From: Alistipes senegalensis JC50
GTDB taxonomy: Bacteria; Bacteroidota; Bacteroidia; Bacteroidales; Rikenellaceae
Direction: 5' to 3'
DNA length: 64,000 bases
Assembly (NCBI RefSeq): GCF_025145645.1
Contig: NZ_CP102252.1
Span: forward strand, 3,472,001-3,536,000
Both the position numbers and the translations under genes were made by a program. This document shows positions 52,126-60,525 of the stretch, in pieces (position 1 is the stretch's first letter; every line of letters starts with the position of its first letter). Under the pieces are notes generated by a model that worked only from the letters and a program-made list of their open reading frames with translations, did no database searches and was not told the DNA's origin.

Positions 52126-55100
52126 TCAGAGTTCCACTTTTTCGATCTTTCCCAGCTTCACGTACCAAAGGTATCCCTCGACTCCTTCGTAGCCCATTTC
52201 GCCGAGCAGGCGGAGGTATTCGCGCATCTGGCTGCGATAGCGTCCGGCGTCGCGTTCGCCGAACTTGTAATCGACGGCCACGACTCGCCCGTCGCCGATC
52301 ATCACGCGGTCGGGACGCCGTGTTGACGAGCTTCCCGGGAGGATGATCTCGCTCTCGTTGCGGACCTGCCGCCATCCGCCGCCGAACCACTCGCGCACCT
52401 CGGGGTGTTCCAGCGCCCGGTCGATCATCTGCCGCAGCGTCGCGGCATCGTCGGCCGAAAGCGTGCCGTCGGCCTGCATGCGCCGCACGGCGTCGTGGAT
52501 CTGTGCTTCGTCGCCGGCCTGCTCGAACGCCTTGTGCATCAAGATGCCGAGGTTGCGGGGCGAGAGCTCGACATCGGCCCCGTCTTCGAAATAGCGCTGC
52601 GAGGGGAGCCGCAGCCGCAGGTCGGCGCGCGCCGTAGGGTAGTCTTCGAGGATGATATGCTCCGTTTCCGAACGCTTGGAGCCTCCGGCGACGGGGCCTG
52701 CGAACTCTCCGAAAGCGAAGTGTTCGCCCGTCTCGTCGGCCGTATAGCGTCCCTCGGTGTCGCCCAGCAGGGCTTTGTCGCCGTCGATGCGGATGCTTTG
52801 CAGCAGCACTCCGCCGACTGTGCGGCCGCCCTTCTGGGGTATGAAGACGTGCAGCGACTCGGCGGCGCGCGTGAGGGCCACGTACAGCAGGTTCACGTTG
52901 TCCACATGGGCGTAGACCAGTTCGCGGTAGTACTCCGCCGAGAAGTCCGATTCGGCCATCGCCCGCTTGTAGCGCACCGGGAAACGTCCGATCTCGCCGG
53001 CCGCTTCGCCGCGGGCCTCGGCCCAGACGATGTTCTGCACCATGCCGCTCGATTTGGGGTCCAGCGGCCACGAGCAGTAGGGGATCACCACGGCCCGTTT
53101 TTCGAGCCCCTTGGCTTTGTGGATGGTGGTGATTTCGACCGTCGTGGCGCTCTCGTCAACCGACAGCGAGCGGTTTTTGCCCGTTTCGTCCCACCAGCGC
53201 AGGAACAGCGCGATGTCGGCGATCTTCGTCGCGCAGAAGGCGATGATCTGTTCGTGGATGGCTTGCAGATAGGCCGTCTGGCGGCGGTCGCCTTCGAGGG
53301 CGTGCTCCATGACGATCCGTTCGAACGCCTCCTCGGGCGACAGCAGGCGGATCGAACGGAAGAAGTCGCGTTCGCCGTCGGTCAGCGCGCGGTCGAACGC
53401 ATGGCCGAGGTAGTGGTTGTAGACGGCCCGCGAAAGCGAATCGTCGGGGTTGAGCGCCAGCCGCAGCGCGGCGGCGATGAACGAGCTGACAGGGGCGTTG
53501 CCGACGATCAGCGCCTCCTGCGTCATCACGTCGAAGCGGTAGCGCGGATTTTCGTTGCGGCGCTTGAAGTCGAGGAGTTCGGCGGCGACCTTCGCGCCGT
53601 CGGTGGCCCCGCGCACGAGGATCATGATGTCGCACGGCCGGAAACCCTTGTCGATCAGCTCGCAGATGCGCTCCACGACGGGCGGCTGTTCGGCGAAGGT
53701 TTCGACCGAAACGTAGCCCGGATGCTCGGCTTTGCGGCGGGGCGTCTGCGCGTGTCCTCGGTAGGCGTCGGCCAGCGTGTCGTGCAACGAGGCGGCTTCC
53801 GCGGGGTCGATGGCCCCTGCGTCGGCGGCCTTCGAGAGGGTTTCGTTGAGCAGGAGATTGTCCGCCGCGACGATCCGTTCGATGATGCGGTTGTTGAAGT
53901 CCACCACCGCGGGCAGACTCCGCCAGTTCTCCTGGAGGTTTTCGACCACGGTGTTGCCGGGTCCCAGGGCCTTTTGGGCTTTCTCGTGGAGGATGCGCCA
54001 GTCGCCGCCGCGCCAGCGGTAGATCGACTGCTTGATGTCGCCCACGATCAGCACCGAGGTCTCTGCGGTCTGCGACATGGCGTTCTGCAACAGCGGCAGG
54101 AAATTCTCCCACTCCTTGACCGAGGTGTCCTGGAACTCGTCGATCATGAAGCGTTCGAAACGGTTGCCGACCTTCTCGTAGATGAACGGCGCGTCGTTGT
54201 GGCCGATGAACTCCGAGAGGACGTATTTGGTCTCCGAGAGGAGCATCATGTTCTGTTCGTCGCACAGCTGCTGCACCCGTTCGTAGAGGTCCGACAGCAG
54301 GGCGAAGCTGCGGTAGTTCTCGCGCAGCAGGTCGCAGGTGTTCCAGCTCCGCATGTTGGCGTCGTAGAGATCGCACATTTCCCGGAGCAGGGGTTGCAGT
54401 TCGGGGGCGAGCGCCTGTGCGGGCGATCCCTTGGGAGCCCATCCGTCGGTCGAGGCGGCCATTTTGGCCGCCGTGGCGCCGTAGGGTTTCAGTTCGCCCG
54501 CGGCGACGGTGAAGAACCAGTTGGCGAAACTGCGGCTCTTGCCCGAGAAGTCGGCGGCCGTGAGCCCGGCTCCGGTGATGAGCCCGACGGCCTGCGCGGC
54601 CGCCTCCTGCATCCGTTTCTTGGTCGCTTCGGCATGCGCCGTGGCGCGTGCGACGATCCGCCCCAGCTCCTCGCGCGAGCGCGCCCGGCCCAGCGCGGCC
54701 TTGTTCTTCTCCTTGAACAGCTCGCCGCCCAGCGAGAGAATGCCGTCGCGGATGTCCCACTTGCGGCCTTCGTCGATGCGCTCCTGCACGAAATCCGTGA
54801 GCCACCGTTGCAGGTCGCGGTCAACGGTGATCTGCTCGATGAGCGTGTCGGCGCTTTTCGACAGCACCGATGCCGTTTCGATCTCGACGTTGTAATTGAG
54901 GTCGATGCCCAGCTCCTTGATGAAGGCGCGCAGGATGCGCTGGAAGAAGGTGTCGATCGTGAGCACCGTGAAGCGCGAATAGTCGTGGAGTATCTTCGAT
55001 CGCACCTCGGCGGCGCGTTTGCGCACCGAACGTTCGTCGAGCGACAGCTCGCGGCAGAGGTTTTCCAGATAGGGGCTCGCGGCTCCGGACGCCAGGGCGT

Positions 55101-55272
55101 GAATCTCTTTCAGGATGCGCGATTTCATCTCCTCGGTGGCCTTGTTGGTGAAGGTCACGGCGAGGATATGCCGGTAAAGACCGGGCTGGCCGATCACGTC
55201 GCGGACGTATTTGTAGGCCAGCTGGTAGGTTTTTCCCGATCCGGCACTCGCATTCAGAATCTTCGCTCTCAC
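52126..55272 (-). CDS. addA: UvrD-family helicase-nuclease (AddA/RecB-like)
   Basis: 1048 residues from a GTG start at 55272. Superfamily-1A helicase motifs in order: Walker A NASAGSGKT (residues 7-15), VTFTNKATEEMKSRI, LTIDTFFQRILRAF, FMIDEFQDTS (Walker B), ILVGDIKQSIYRWRGG, TTIHKAKGLE and LYVALTRAAESL. The C-terminal PD-(D/E)XK nuclease is marked by RPDRVMIGDGRVVAVDYKFGE. It forms the helicase-nuclease that processes double-strand breaks for RecA with the AddB-like protein encoded about 0.8 kb away on the other strand. The symbol follows that pairing. Confidence 0.92.
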   Translation of the reverse strand: MRAKILNASAGSGKTYQLAYKYVRDVIGQPGLYRHILAVTFTNKATEEMKSRILKEIHALASGAASPYLENLCRELSLDERSVRKRAAEVRSKILHDYSRFTVLTIDTFFQRILRAFIKELGIDLNYNVEIETASVLSKSADTLIEQITVDRDLQRWLTDFVQERIDEGRKWDIRDGILSLGGELFKEKNKAALGRARSREELGRIVARATAHAEATKKRMQEAAAQAVGLITGAGLTAADFSGKSRSFANWFFTVAAGELKPYGATAAKMAASTDGWAPKGSPAQALAPELQPLLREMCDLYDANMRSWNTCDLLRENYRSFALLSDLYERVQQLCDEQNMMLLSETKYVLSEFIGHNDAPFIYEKVGNRFERFMIDEFQDTSVKEWENFLPLLQNAMSQTAETSVLIVGDIKQSIYRWRGGDWRILHEKAQKALGPGNTVVENLQENWRSLPAVVDFNNRIIERIVAADNLLLNETLSKAADAGAIDPAEAASLHDTLADAYRGHAQTPRRKAEHPGYVSVETFAEQPPVVERICELIDKGFRPCDIMILVRGATDGAKVAAELLDFKRRNENPRYRFDVMTQEALIVGNAPVSSFIAAALRLALNPDDSLSRAVYNHYLGHAFDRALTDGERDFFRSIRLLSPEEAFERIVMEHALEGDRRQTAYLQAIHEQIIAFCATKIADIALFLRWWDETGKNRSLSVDESATTVEITTIHKAKGLEKRAVVIPYCSWPLDPKSSGMVQNIVWAEARGEAAGEIGRFPVRYKRAMAESDFSAEYYRELVYAHVDNVNLLYVALTRAAESLHVFIPQKGGRTVGGVLLQSIRIDGDKALLGDTEGRYTADETGEHFAFGEFAGPVAGGSKRSETEHIILEDYPTARADLRLRLPSQRYFEDGADVELSPRNLGILMHKAFEQAGDEAQIHDAVRRMQADGTLSADDAATLRQMIDRALEHPEVREWFGGGWRQVRNESEIILPGSSSTRRPDRVMIGDGRVVAVDYKFGERDAGRYRSQMREYLRLLGEMGYEGVEGYLWYVKLGKIEKVEL

Positions 55273-55296
55273 TGTCCGAAATTTCGTTTTAACGGG

Positions 55297-55329
55297 TAAA
55301 AATACAAAACAAATCCCGAACTTCGCAAT
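55297..55329 (-). promoter_or_regulatory. Candidate addA promoter
   Basis: Minus-strand -33 ATTG (55329 to 55326), 21 nt, -7 TATTTTTA (55304 to 55297; 7/8 of TAnnTTTG), 24 nt before the start codon. Confidence 0.45.
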
Positions 55330-55336
55330 AATTTTG
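55329..55336 (+). promoter_or_regulatory. Candidate -7 element of the DUF2807 gene
   Basis: TAATTTTG is a full match to TAnnTTTG, 31 nt before the ATG at 55368. No clear TTTG is found at the proper distance upstream. Confidence 0.4.
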
Positions 55337-55367
55337 TAATTTAGCGGAGGTAAAACAAGTCTTTGTT

Positions 55368-56069
55368 ATGAAGAAAATGATTCTGACGGCCGTGATGCTG
55401 GCCGCCGCCGCACTCTGCCGCGCACAGCAGCCGGCCGAAACCGGGGAACGCCGCGAATGGCTCACTTCGTTTACCTCCGTCGAGGTGTCGGCGCCGCTCG
55501 ACATCCGCTTCGTCCCGGTGCCCGACACCGAAGCCCCCAAGATCGTCTACGACACCAAAGGTTCCTATACGACCCGTTTCCGCGCCGAGGTGCGGGACAA
55601 GGTGCTGCGCATTTCGGAGCGTGCCGACGCGCGCCGTCCCGACCGCACCTCCGTGACTGTCTATTACAACTCGCTGGAACGCATAGCCATTGCCGATGCT
55701 GTGGCGACGTTCGACAGCACGCTGGTGGCCACGGTCCTCGACCTGACCGTGGGCGGCATGGCGCAGGTGACGGCCCGGATGGATGTCAAGGACCTTAAAA
55801 TGGAGCTTTCGGGCAAGAGTTCGGCGACGCTGACGGGCGATGTGCGCTACCTCTCGTTGTTCGTCTCGACCGGCAGGGTCGAAGCCGCGGAGCTGGAGGT
55901 GATGTCCGCCGAAGTCAACGTCACCAGTTCGGGCACCGCGTCGCTGTGGGTGACCGACCGTTTCCAGGGCAAGACCTCGACCGGGGGCAAGATCTCCTAC
56001 AAGGGCGTTCCGCCGGTCGTGCGCAGCGGCTCGAAATTCATGGGCGGCGACATAACACGGGTCGAGTAA
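55368..56069 (+). CDS. DUF2807 (head GIN domain) secreted protein
   Basis: 233 residues with signal peptide (about 1-20, ...LCRAQQ). The remainder is a right-handed beta-helix-like DUF2807 domain: FTSVEVSAPLDIRFVPV at the start, LSGKSSATLTGDVRYLSL, and VNVTSSGTASLWV in the repeats, ending SGSKFMGGDITRVE. Function of the family is unknown; the proteins are exported and often adhesin-like in shape. Located between divergent addA and co-directional addB; the addB start lies 16 nt downstream. Confidence 0.85.
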   Translation: MKKMILTAVMLAAAALCRAQQPAETGERREWLTSFTSVEVSAPLDIRFVPVPDTEAPKIVYDTKGSYTTRFRAEVRDKVLRISERADARRPDRTSVTVYYNSLERIAIADAVATFDSTLVATVLDLTVGGMAQVTARMDVKDLKMELSGKSSATLTGDVRYLSLFVSTGRVEAAELEVMSAEVNVTSSGTASLWVTDRFQGKTSTGGKISYKGVPPVVRSGSKFMGGDITRVE

Positions 56070-56085
56070 TTCAAAATTCATAATC

Positions 56086-58923
56086 TTGACTTTTCTCCAC
56101 GAAGTCGCCCGGGACCTTTACGAACGCTACGGCGAGGGGTTGTCCGACCGTGCGCTGCTCTTTCCGTCGCGGCGTGCGCGGCTGTTTTTCGTCGATGCCC
56201 TGACCGGAATCGCCGGACGGCCCATGTGGCAGCCGCAATGGGTGACCGTCGATGACCTCATGGCCGAAATCTCGGGCTTGCATACGGGCGACCGCGTGCG
56301 GCTCATCACCGAACTCTACAAGATCTATTCGGAGTACCACGCCGAGCCGTTCGACAAATTCTACTTTTGGGGCGACATGCTCCTGACGGATTTCGACACC
56401 ATCGACAAATACCGGATCGACGCCGCGATGCTGTTCCGCAACATCTCGGAGATCAAGGAGATCGAGGCCGACATCTCGTACCTCACTCCCGCGCAGCTGC
56501 AAATCCTGCGCTTCTGGTCGTCGCTGGGCGACGAGGCCGACCTTTCGGCCGAGAAACGCAAGTTCCTGGCCATCTGGAAGACGCTGGGACCCGTCTACCG
56601 CCGTTTCCGCGAACGCCTTGCCGAACTGGGCATCGCCTACAACGGCATGGTCCAGCGTGCCGCTGCCGACCGCATCCGCGAGGGCGGGTACGCCTTCCCG
56701 GAGCCGAGACGGTATGTCGTGGCGGGTTTCAACGCCTTGTCGGAGTGCGAAAAGGTGCTCTTCCGGTTCCTTTCGACCGCTGCCGAGACCGATTTCTATT
56801 GGGATTACGACGCTTACTATAAGGACCGCCCCGAGCAGGAGGCCGGAATGTTCGTGCGCGAGAACGTCGTGCAGTTTCCGCCGCGCGGAGGCGTGTCGCA
56901 CGACAACATGGAGCGGCCCAAGGAGCTGACCGCCGTGGCCGCGGTGTCGAACGCCGTGCAGTGCAAGCACGCTGCCGCGATCCTGCGCGGACTGGCCGCC
57001 GCGGGGCCGCTGGACAAGCGTACCGCCGTAGTGCTGACCGACGAGAATCTGCTCCTGCCGCTGCTGTACGCCCTGCCGCCCGAGATCGGGCGAGTCAACG
57101 TCACGATGGGTTATCCGCTGCGGTCGAGCCTGGCCTACACCTTTGTCGAGCGCCTCGTGGAGTTGCAGGCCCACCGCCGCACGAAGGGGGCGGGGTGCAC
57201 CTTCTACCACGCCGACGCCGTGGGCATCCTCGCGCATCCCTACATCGCGGACTGCGATGCCCGCGAAACCCGTGCGATGCAGGACGAGATCGTGCGCGAA
57301 CGCCGCATCTCGATAGACGCCCGGTGGCTGGGGCGCAACGAACTGCTGAAACTGGTCTTTTCTCCCGCCGCCGAATGGCGCGAACTTTCGGACTGGCTGC
57401 TGAGGGTCACGGCCGCCGTGGCCCGGATGCCCTACGAGGGGGACGACGCCCGGCAGCGGGTGGAGTTTCTGGCCGTGATCGCCGAGGAGCTCACCAAACT
57501 GCGCAATTCGCTGGATGAATGCGACATAGAACTGACTCCGGAGGTCTATGCGTCGCTCCTGCGCCGCCACCTGCAAACCCTGCGCATTCCCTACGAGGGC
57601 GAACCGCTCGAAGGGGTGCAGATTATGGGTATCCTCGAAACCCGCAACCTCGATTTCGATAACGTCATCCTGCTGTCGATGAACGACGACAACTTCCCGG
57701 GCAACCACATGGCCCAGGCGTCGTTCGTGCCCTACAACCTGCGTGCAGCCTACGGGCTTCCCACGCCCGAGCACCACGAGGGCGTCTACGCCTACTATTT
57801 CTACCGCCTCGTGCAGCGGGCCCGGCGGGTGTGGATGCTCTACTGCTCGCATGCCGACGACAAATCGACGGGCGAGCCCAGCCGCTACATCTACCAGCTG
57901 GATTACGAGAGCGGTTTCCCGGTGAAAAAGGTCGAGGTGGGCGTCGATGTCAACCTCGCCGAGACGGCCCCGATCGAGGTGGCGAAGGACGAGGGGGTGA
58001 TGCGGCGTCTGGAGCGTTTCACCGACCCCGAATCGAAGGCCACGCTCTCGCCGACGGCATTTTTCCGCTATGTGGCGTGTCCTCTGCGGTTCTATTTTCA
58101 CTCCGTGGCGCGCCTCGAAGCCGACGACGAGATCTCCGAAGAGGTCGATGCCCCGATGTTCGGAACCATCCTCCATGCCGCGGTGCAGAAACTCTACGCC
58201 CGAATCGTGGGGGAGCTGCATCCCGGCGATACCCTGCGGACGATGCTCCGCACGGGCGAGGTGGCTGCGGCGGTCGAGGCGGCGATCAACGAGAATTACC
58301 TCCGGGACACGGCGGCCACGGCCGGGGATTACACGGGCAACCTCCTGCTGGTGAAAGACATCGTTACGCGCTACCTGCGGGGCGGGGTGATGCCCTACGA
58401 CGCCGCGCACGACGCCTTCACGGTCACGGGGCTGGAGCAGGAGGTGGCCTACGGATTCGATTTTGAGTCGGCCGGGCGGCCGCTCCGCATGAAATTCGCC
58501 GGCATCGCCGACCGTATCGACGTGCTGGAGGACGGAACCCTGCGCGTGGTCGATTACAAGACCGGGGCGCCGCATCTGGAGTTCGCGGGGGTGGAGAGCC
58601 TCTTCCGCGGCGAGGGCAAGCAACGGCTTTCGAATATTCTCCAAACGTTGCTTTACGCCATGATGCTCTACCACACGCGCGGGGCCGATGCCGTGCCGGC
58701 GCTCTATTACGTGCGGGCGATGAACCGTCCCGACTACCTGCCGACGCTCGACGACCGCGAAACGGGTCTGCGCGGCGCCGGTTACACGCTCTATGCCGAA
58801 CGTTTCGAGGAGCTCGTGGGCGAGACCCTCGCCGAATTGTACGATCCCACGGTGCCGTTCCGCCAGTGCGAAGATGCCGACACCTGCAAGTTCTGTGATT
58901 TCAATATCATCTGTAAGCGATAG
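56086..58923 (+). CDS. addB: PD-(D/E)XK nuclease, AddB-like, with iron-sulfur cysteines
   Basis: 945 residues from a TTG start at 56086, chosen because MTFLHEVARDLYERYG matches the usual N-terminus of Bacteroidetes homologues; the next Met would remove 45 residues. The inactivated-helicase part runs to about residue 640 (ALLFPSRRARLFF, GVQIMGILETRNLDFDNVIL). The C-terminal nuclease has FGTILHAAVQKLY and VVDYKTG. The Cys in YVACPLRFYF and the terminal CxxxxxCxxCxxxxxC cluster fit the 4Fe-4S staple of AddB. It works with AddA in break processing. Part of its 3' end is duplicated at 59502. Confidence 0.92.
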   Translation: MTFLHEVARDLYERYGEGLSDRALLFPSRRARLFFVDALTGIAGRPMWQPQWVTVDDLMAEISGLHTGDRVRLITELYKIYSEYHAEPFDKFYFWGDMLLTDFDTIDKYRIDAAMLFRNISEIKEIEADISYLTPAQLQILRFWSSLGDEADLSAEKRKFLAIWKTLGPVYRRFRERLAELGIAYNGMVQRAAADRIREGGYAFPEPRRYVVAGFNALSECEKVLFRFLSTAAETDFYWDYDAYYKDRPEQEAGMFVRENVVQFPPRGGVSHDNMERPKELTAVAAVSNAVQCKHAAAILRGLAAAGPLDKRTAVVLTDENLLLPLLYALPPEIGRVNVTMGYPLRSSLAYTFVERLVELQAHRRTKGAGCTFYHADAVGILAHPYIADCDARETRAMQDEIVRERRISIDARWLGRNELLKLVFSPAAEWRELSDWLLRVTAAVARMPYEGDDARQRVEFLAVIAEELTKLRNSLDECDIELTPEVYASLLRRHLQTLRIPYEGEPLEGVQIMGILETRNLDFDNVILLSMNDDNFPGNHMAQASFVPYNLRAAYGLPTPEHHEGVYAYYFYRLVQRARRVWMLYCSHADDKSTGEPSRYIYQLDYESGFPVKKVEVGVDVNLAETAPIEVAKDEGVMRRLERFTDPESKATLSPTAFFRYVACPLRFYFHSVARLEADDEISEEVDAPMFGTILHAAVQKLYARIVGELHPGDTLRTMLRTGEVAAAVEAAINENYLRDTAATAGDYTGNLLLVKDIVTRYLRGGVMPYDAAHDAFTVTGLEQEVAYGFDFESAGRPLRMKFAGIADRIDVLEDGTLRVVDYKTGAPHLEFAGVESLFRGEGKQRLSNILQTLLYAMMLYHTRGADAVPALYYVRAMNRPDYLPTLDDRETGLRGAGYTLYAERFEELVGETLAELYDPTVPFRQCEDADTCKFCDFNIICKR

Positions 58924-59040
58924 GGTATGGAGCTTTTGCGTCGTCACCCGGTTGCTTCCGGGCGGCGGGTCGCCGCGGGCAATCCCTGCCGGATTATTTG
59001 GAAATCAGAAGGCGGAGGACTGCGAAAAAGCGTCCGAATT
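58924..59040. other. Intergenic start of a rearranged region
   Basis: No gene is seen from the addB stop to the promoter at 59041. The whole gap to the HAD gene (58924-59869) is described by the promoter, repeat, pseudogene and hairpin entries that follow. Confidence 0.5.
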
Positions 59041-59072
59041 TTTGGAAAATTCGAAAAACGGAGTTATATTTG
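59041..59072 (+). promoter_or_regulatory. Consensus promoter without an obvious gene
   Basis: -33 TTTG (59041-59044), 20 nt, -7 TATATTTG (59065-59072): an exact consensus. Transcription would run into the 81-bp repeats. No established gene follows before the addB tail fragment. Confidence 0.75.
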
Positions 59073-59190
59073 CCAAGAGAAGTTCTTTACATATTGTTAA
59101 TTTGACAAGGCATTTGCTTTTTCTTGTACTCGAAACCTGGAAAATTTCAAACACAGAAAAGCCAAAGTCGATGCCCGTGTTGTTTTTCAG

Positions 59191-59352
59191 CGCGGGCGGA
59201 TTCTATGGTTTTCTGTGTGGGCTTTCCAGGGCCTCGGGTACGATCACTGAATTCCGTCCGCGTTTTGTTTGCGCGGGCGAATACGGTGGTTTTCTTGGTG
59301 GGCTATCCAGGGCCTCGGGTACGATCACGGAATTCCGTCCGCGTTTTGTTTG
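59191..59352 (+). repeat. Two 81-bp tandem repeats with possible coding content
   Basis: Units 59191-59271 and 59272-59352 differ mainly in their first third. The shared core includes CCAGGGCCTCGGGTACGATC and GAATTCCGTCCGCGTTTTG. 81 bp is a multiple of three. In one frame, from a possible ATG at 59171, the units encode two 27-residue repeats containing GLSRASGTITEFRPRFVC, and the two substitutions in the core are synonymous there. That frame would run on to 59593, through the rearranged junction, so a real protein is uncertain. Confidence 0.75.
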
Positions 59353-59473
59353 CAGCGGGGCGAACGCTTTCCGAAAGCTGATTTTTGGCGGAGGCTGCGG
59401 GAATAAACCCTATGGTGACAGCGATATATCCGTAAAGGTATTCTCCGGGCTTCCGCCTTTTTTCCCGGTCAGA

Positions 59474-59500
59474 GTTTCACCACGAAATACGACGCTCGGC
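59474..59500 (-). pseudogene. Duplicated 3' tail of the HAD phosphatase gene
   Basis: Sequence around TTTCACCACGAAATACGACG matches the 3' end of the HAD gene at 59876-59904 (TTTCACCGTGAAATACGACG), encoding the same C-terminal SYF-VKL residues on the minus strand. It directly abuts the duplicated addB tail. Confidence 0.75.
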
Positions 59501-59501
59501 T

Positions 59502-59645
59502 GGCTACACGTTCTGCGCCGAACGTTTCGGGGAGCTCGTGGGCGAGACCCTCGCCGAATTGTACGATCCCACGGTGCCGTTCCGCCAGTGTGAGGATGCC
59601 GATACCTGCAAGTTCTGCGATTTCAATCTGATTTGCAAAAGGTAG
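59502..59645 (+). pseudogene. Fragment of addB (3' end)
   Basis: Encodes 47 residues nearly identical to the last residues of AddB (ERFGELVGETLAELYD through CEDADTCKFCDFNLICKR, then stop). Most of the DNA differences are synonymous: TGCGAAGATGCCGAC against TGTGAGGATGCCGAT. The fragment has no start and is a remnant that diverged under protein-level constraint or came from another strain. Confidence 0.9.
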
Positions 59646-59675
59646 TTTTTGCGGCCTGCGGCCGCGGGATTTCAT

Positions 59676-59698
59676 GTACTTTTTTCCGCAAAAAGTAC
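59676..59698. repeat. GTACTTTTT hairpin element
   Basis: GTACTTTTTT (59676-59685), CCGC loop, AAAAAGTAC (59690-59698): a perfect 9-bp inverted repeat with a T-run. It may be a dispersed intergenic element or serve as a terminator. No gene is seen from 59699 to 59869. Confidence 0.7.
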
Positions 59699-59869
59699 CA
59701 AAAACTCCCCGACGGATGCCTTCGCCTGCGACGAACCGTCTAACGCTGGCTCCGGGCGACTATTCGCGGGGGCGCACGCGCCCCGTCCCCTCCGCTCGCG
59801 CTTTTAGCCGGTCCGTCGCTTAACGGCTCCGGCATCGAGTCGGGATCGGAGTGCCTCTAAGATTTAAGT

Positions 59870-60436
59870 CTACAATTTCACCGTGAAATACGACGCTCCG
59901 CTGCGGCGCGCCGCCTCGATGCCGATCGGCGAATCCTCGAAGATCAGCGTCTCGCGCGGCGTGCAGCCCTCGCGGCGTATGGCCTCCAGAAAGCAGTCCG
60001 GGGCGGGCTTCGCGTGTTCCACGTCGGCGCCCGAGAGAATGCCGTCGAGCCCGCCGCCGATGCCCAGATGGGCGATCACGTTGTCGATATTCTCCCGGCT
60101 GCCCGTGGAGACGACCCACACGCGGCCGCCGTCGGCGCGGAACTGCCGGCAGAACTCCCACAGCGGGACGTTCAGACGCACGGTGTCGAAAAACGAGGGG
60201 TAGAGGGCGATTTTGCGCAGCCGTATCTGCTCGCGTTCGGCAGCGTCGGCGATCCCCAGCCGGGTCAGGAACTCGTCGCACCGCATGCCGAAATAGTGCG
60301 CGGCGTACTCCTCTTCGGTGAGCTTGTAGCCGGCTTCGCCCAGGGCCGCGACATAGGCCAGCGTGTTGGCCCGCCGGGTGTCGGCCAGCGTGCCGTCGAA
60401 ATCGAGCAGAATAAGGCGGATTTCAGAATTTTCCAT
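59870..60436 (-). CDS. HAD-superfamily phosphatase (beta-phosphoglucomutase/Gph-like)
   Basis: 188 residues from the ATG at 60436. HAD motifs: ILLDFDGTLADT (DxD nucleophile), VVSTGSREN, the Lys in HAKPAPDCF and IFEDSPIGIEAA. A helical cap lies between motifs I and II. It belongs to the sugar-phosphate or phosphoglycolate phosphatase group; the substrate is not assigned. Its 3' end is partly duplicated at 59474. Confidence 0.9.
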   Translation of the reverse strand: MENSEIRLILLDFDGTLADTRRANTLAYVAALGEAGYKLTEEEYAAHYFGMRCDEFLTRLGIADAAEREQIRLRKIALYPSFFDTVRLNVPLWEFCRQFRADGGRVWVVSTGSRENIDNVIAHLGIGGGLDGILSGADVEHAKPAPDCFLEAIRREGCTPRETLIFEDSPIGIEAARRSGASYFTVKL

Positions 60437-60508
60437 TTTTCGGTTTACTATTCGGTCGAAGGCGTGTATCCGGCTATGATTGTTCCAAAGGCTCGTTGCC
60501 GCCTGAAT

Positions 60509-60525
60509 CCCGGCTCTTAGCCGGG
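60509..60525 (-). terminator. Hairpin directly after the M23 peptidase stop codon
   Basis: CCCGGCT/AGCCGGG, a 7-bp stem with a 3-nt loop immediately 3' of the TAA on the minus strand. No T-run follows, so termination is uncertain. Confidence 0.35.

Noticed and set aside
52405..55299. 964-residue plus-strand frame opposite addA, and the 958-residue minus-strand frame opposite addB
   Set aside because: The sense strands hold full sets of helicase or nuclease motifs. The antisense products look like GC-shadow sequence.
59191..59352. 81-bp repeats considered as a CRISPR array
   Set aside because: Only two units exist, there are no short conserved repeats with variable spacers, and no cas genes are in the window.
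59469..59675. 68-residue minus-strand frame ending in SYFVVKL
   Set aside because: The end is a duplicated HAD-gene tail and the rest is antisense to the duplicated addB tail, so it is a junction artefact, not a gene.
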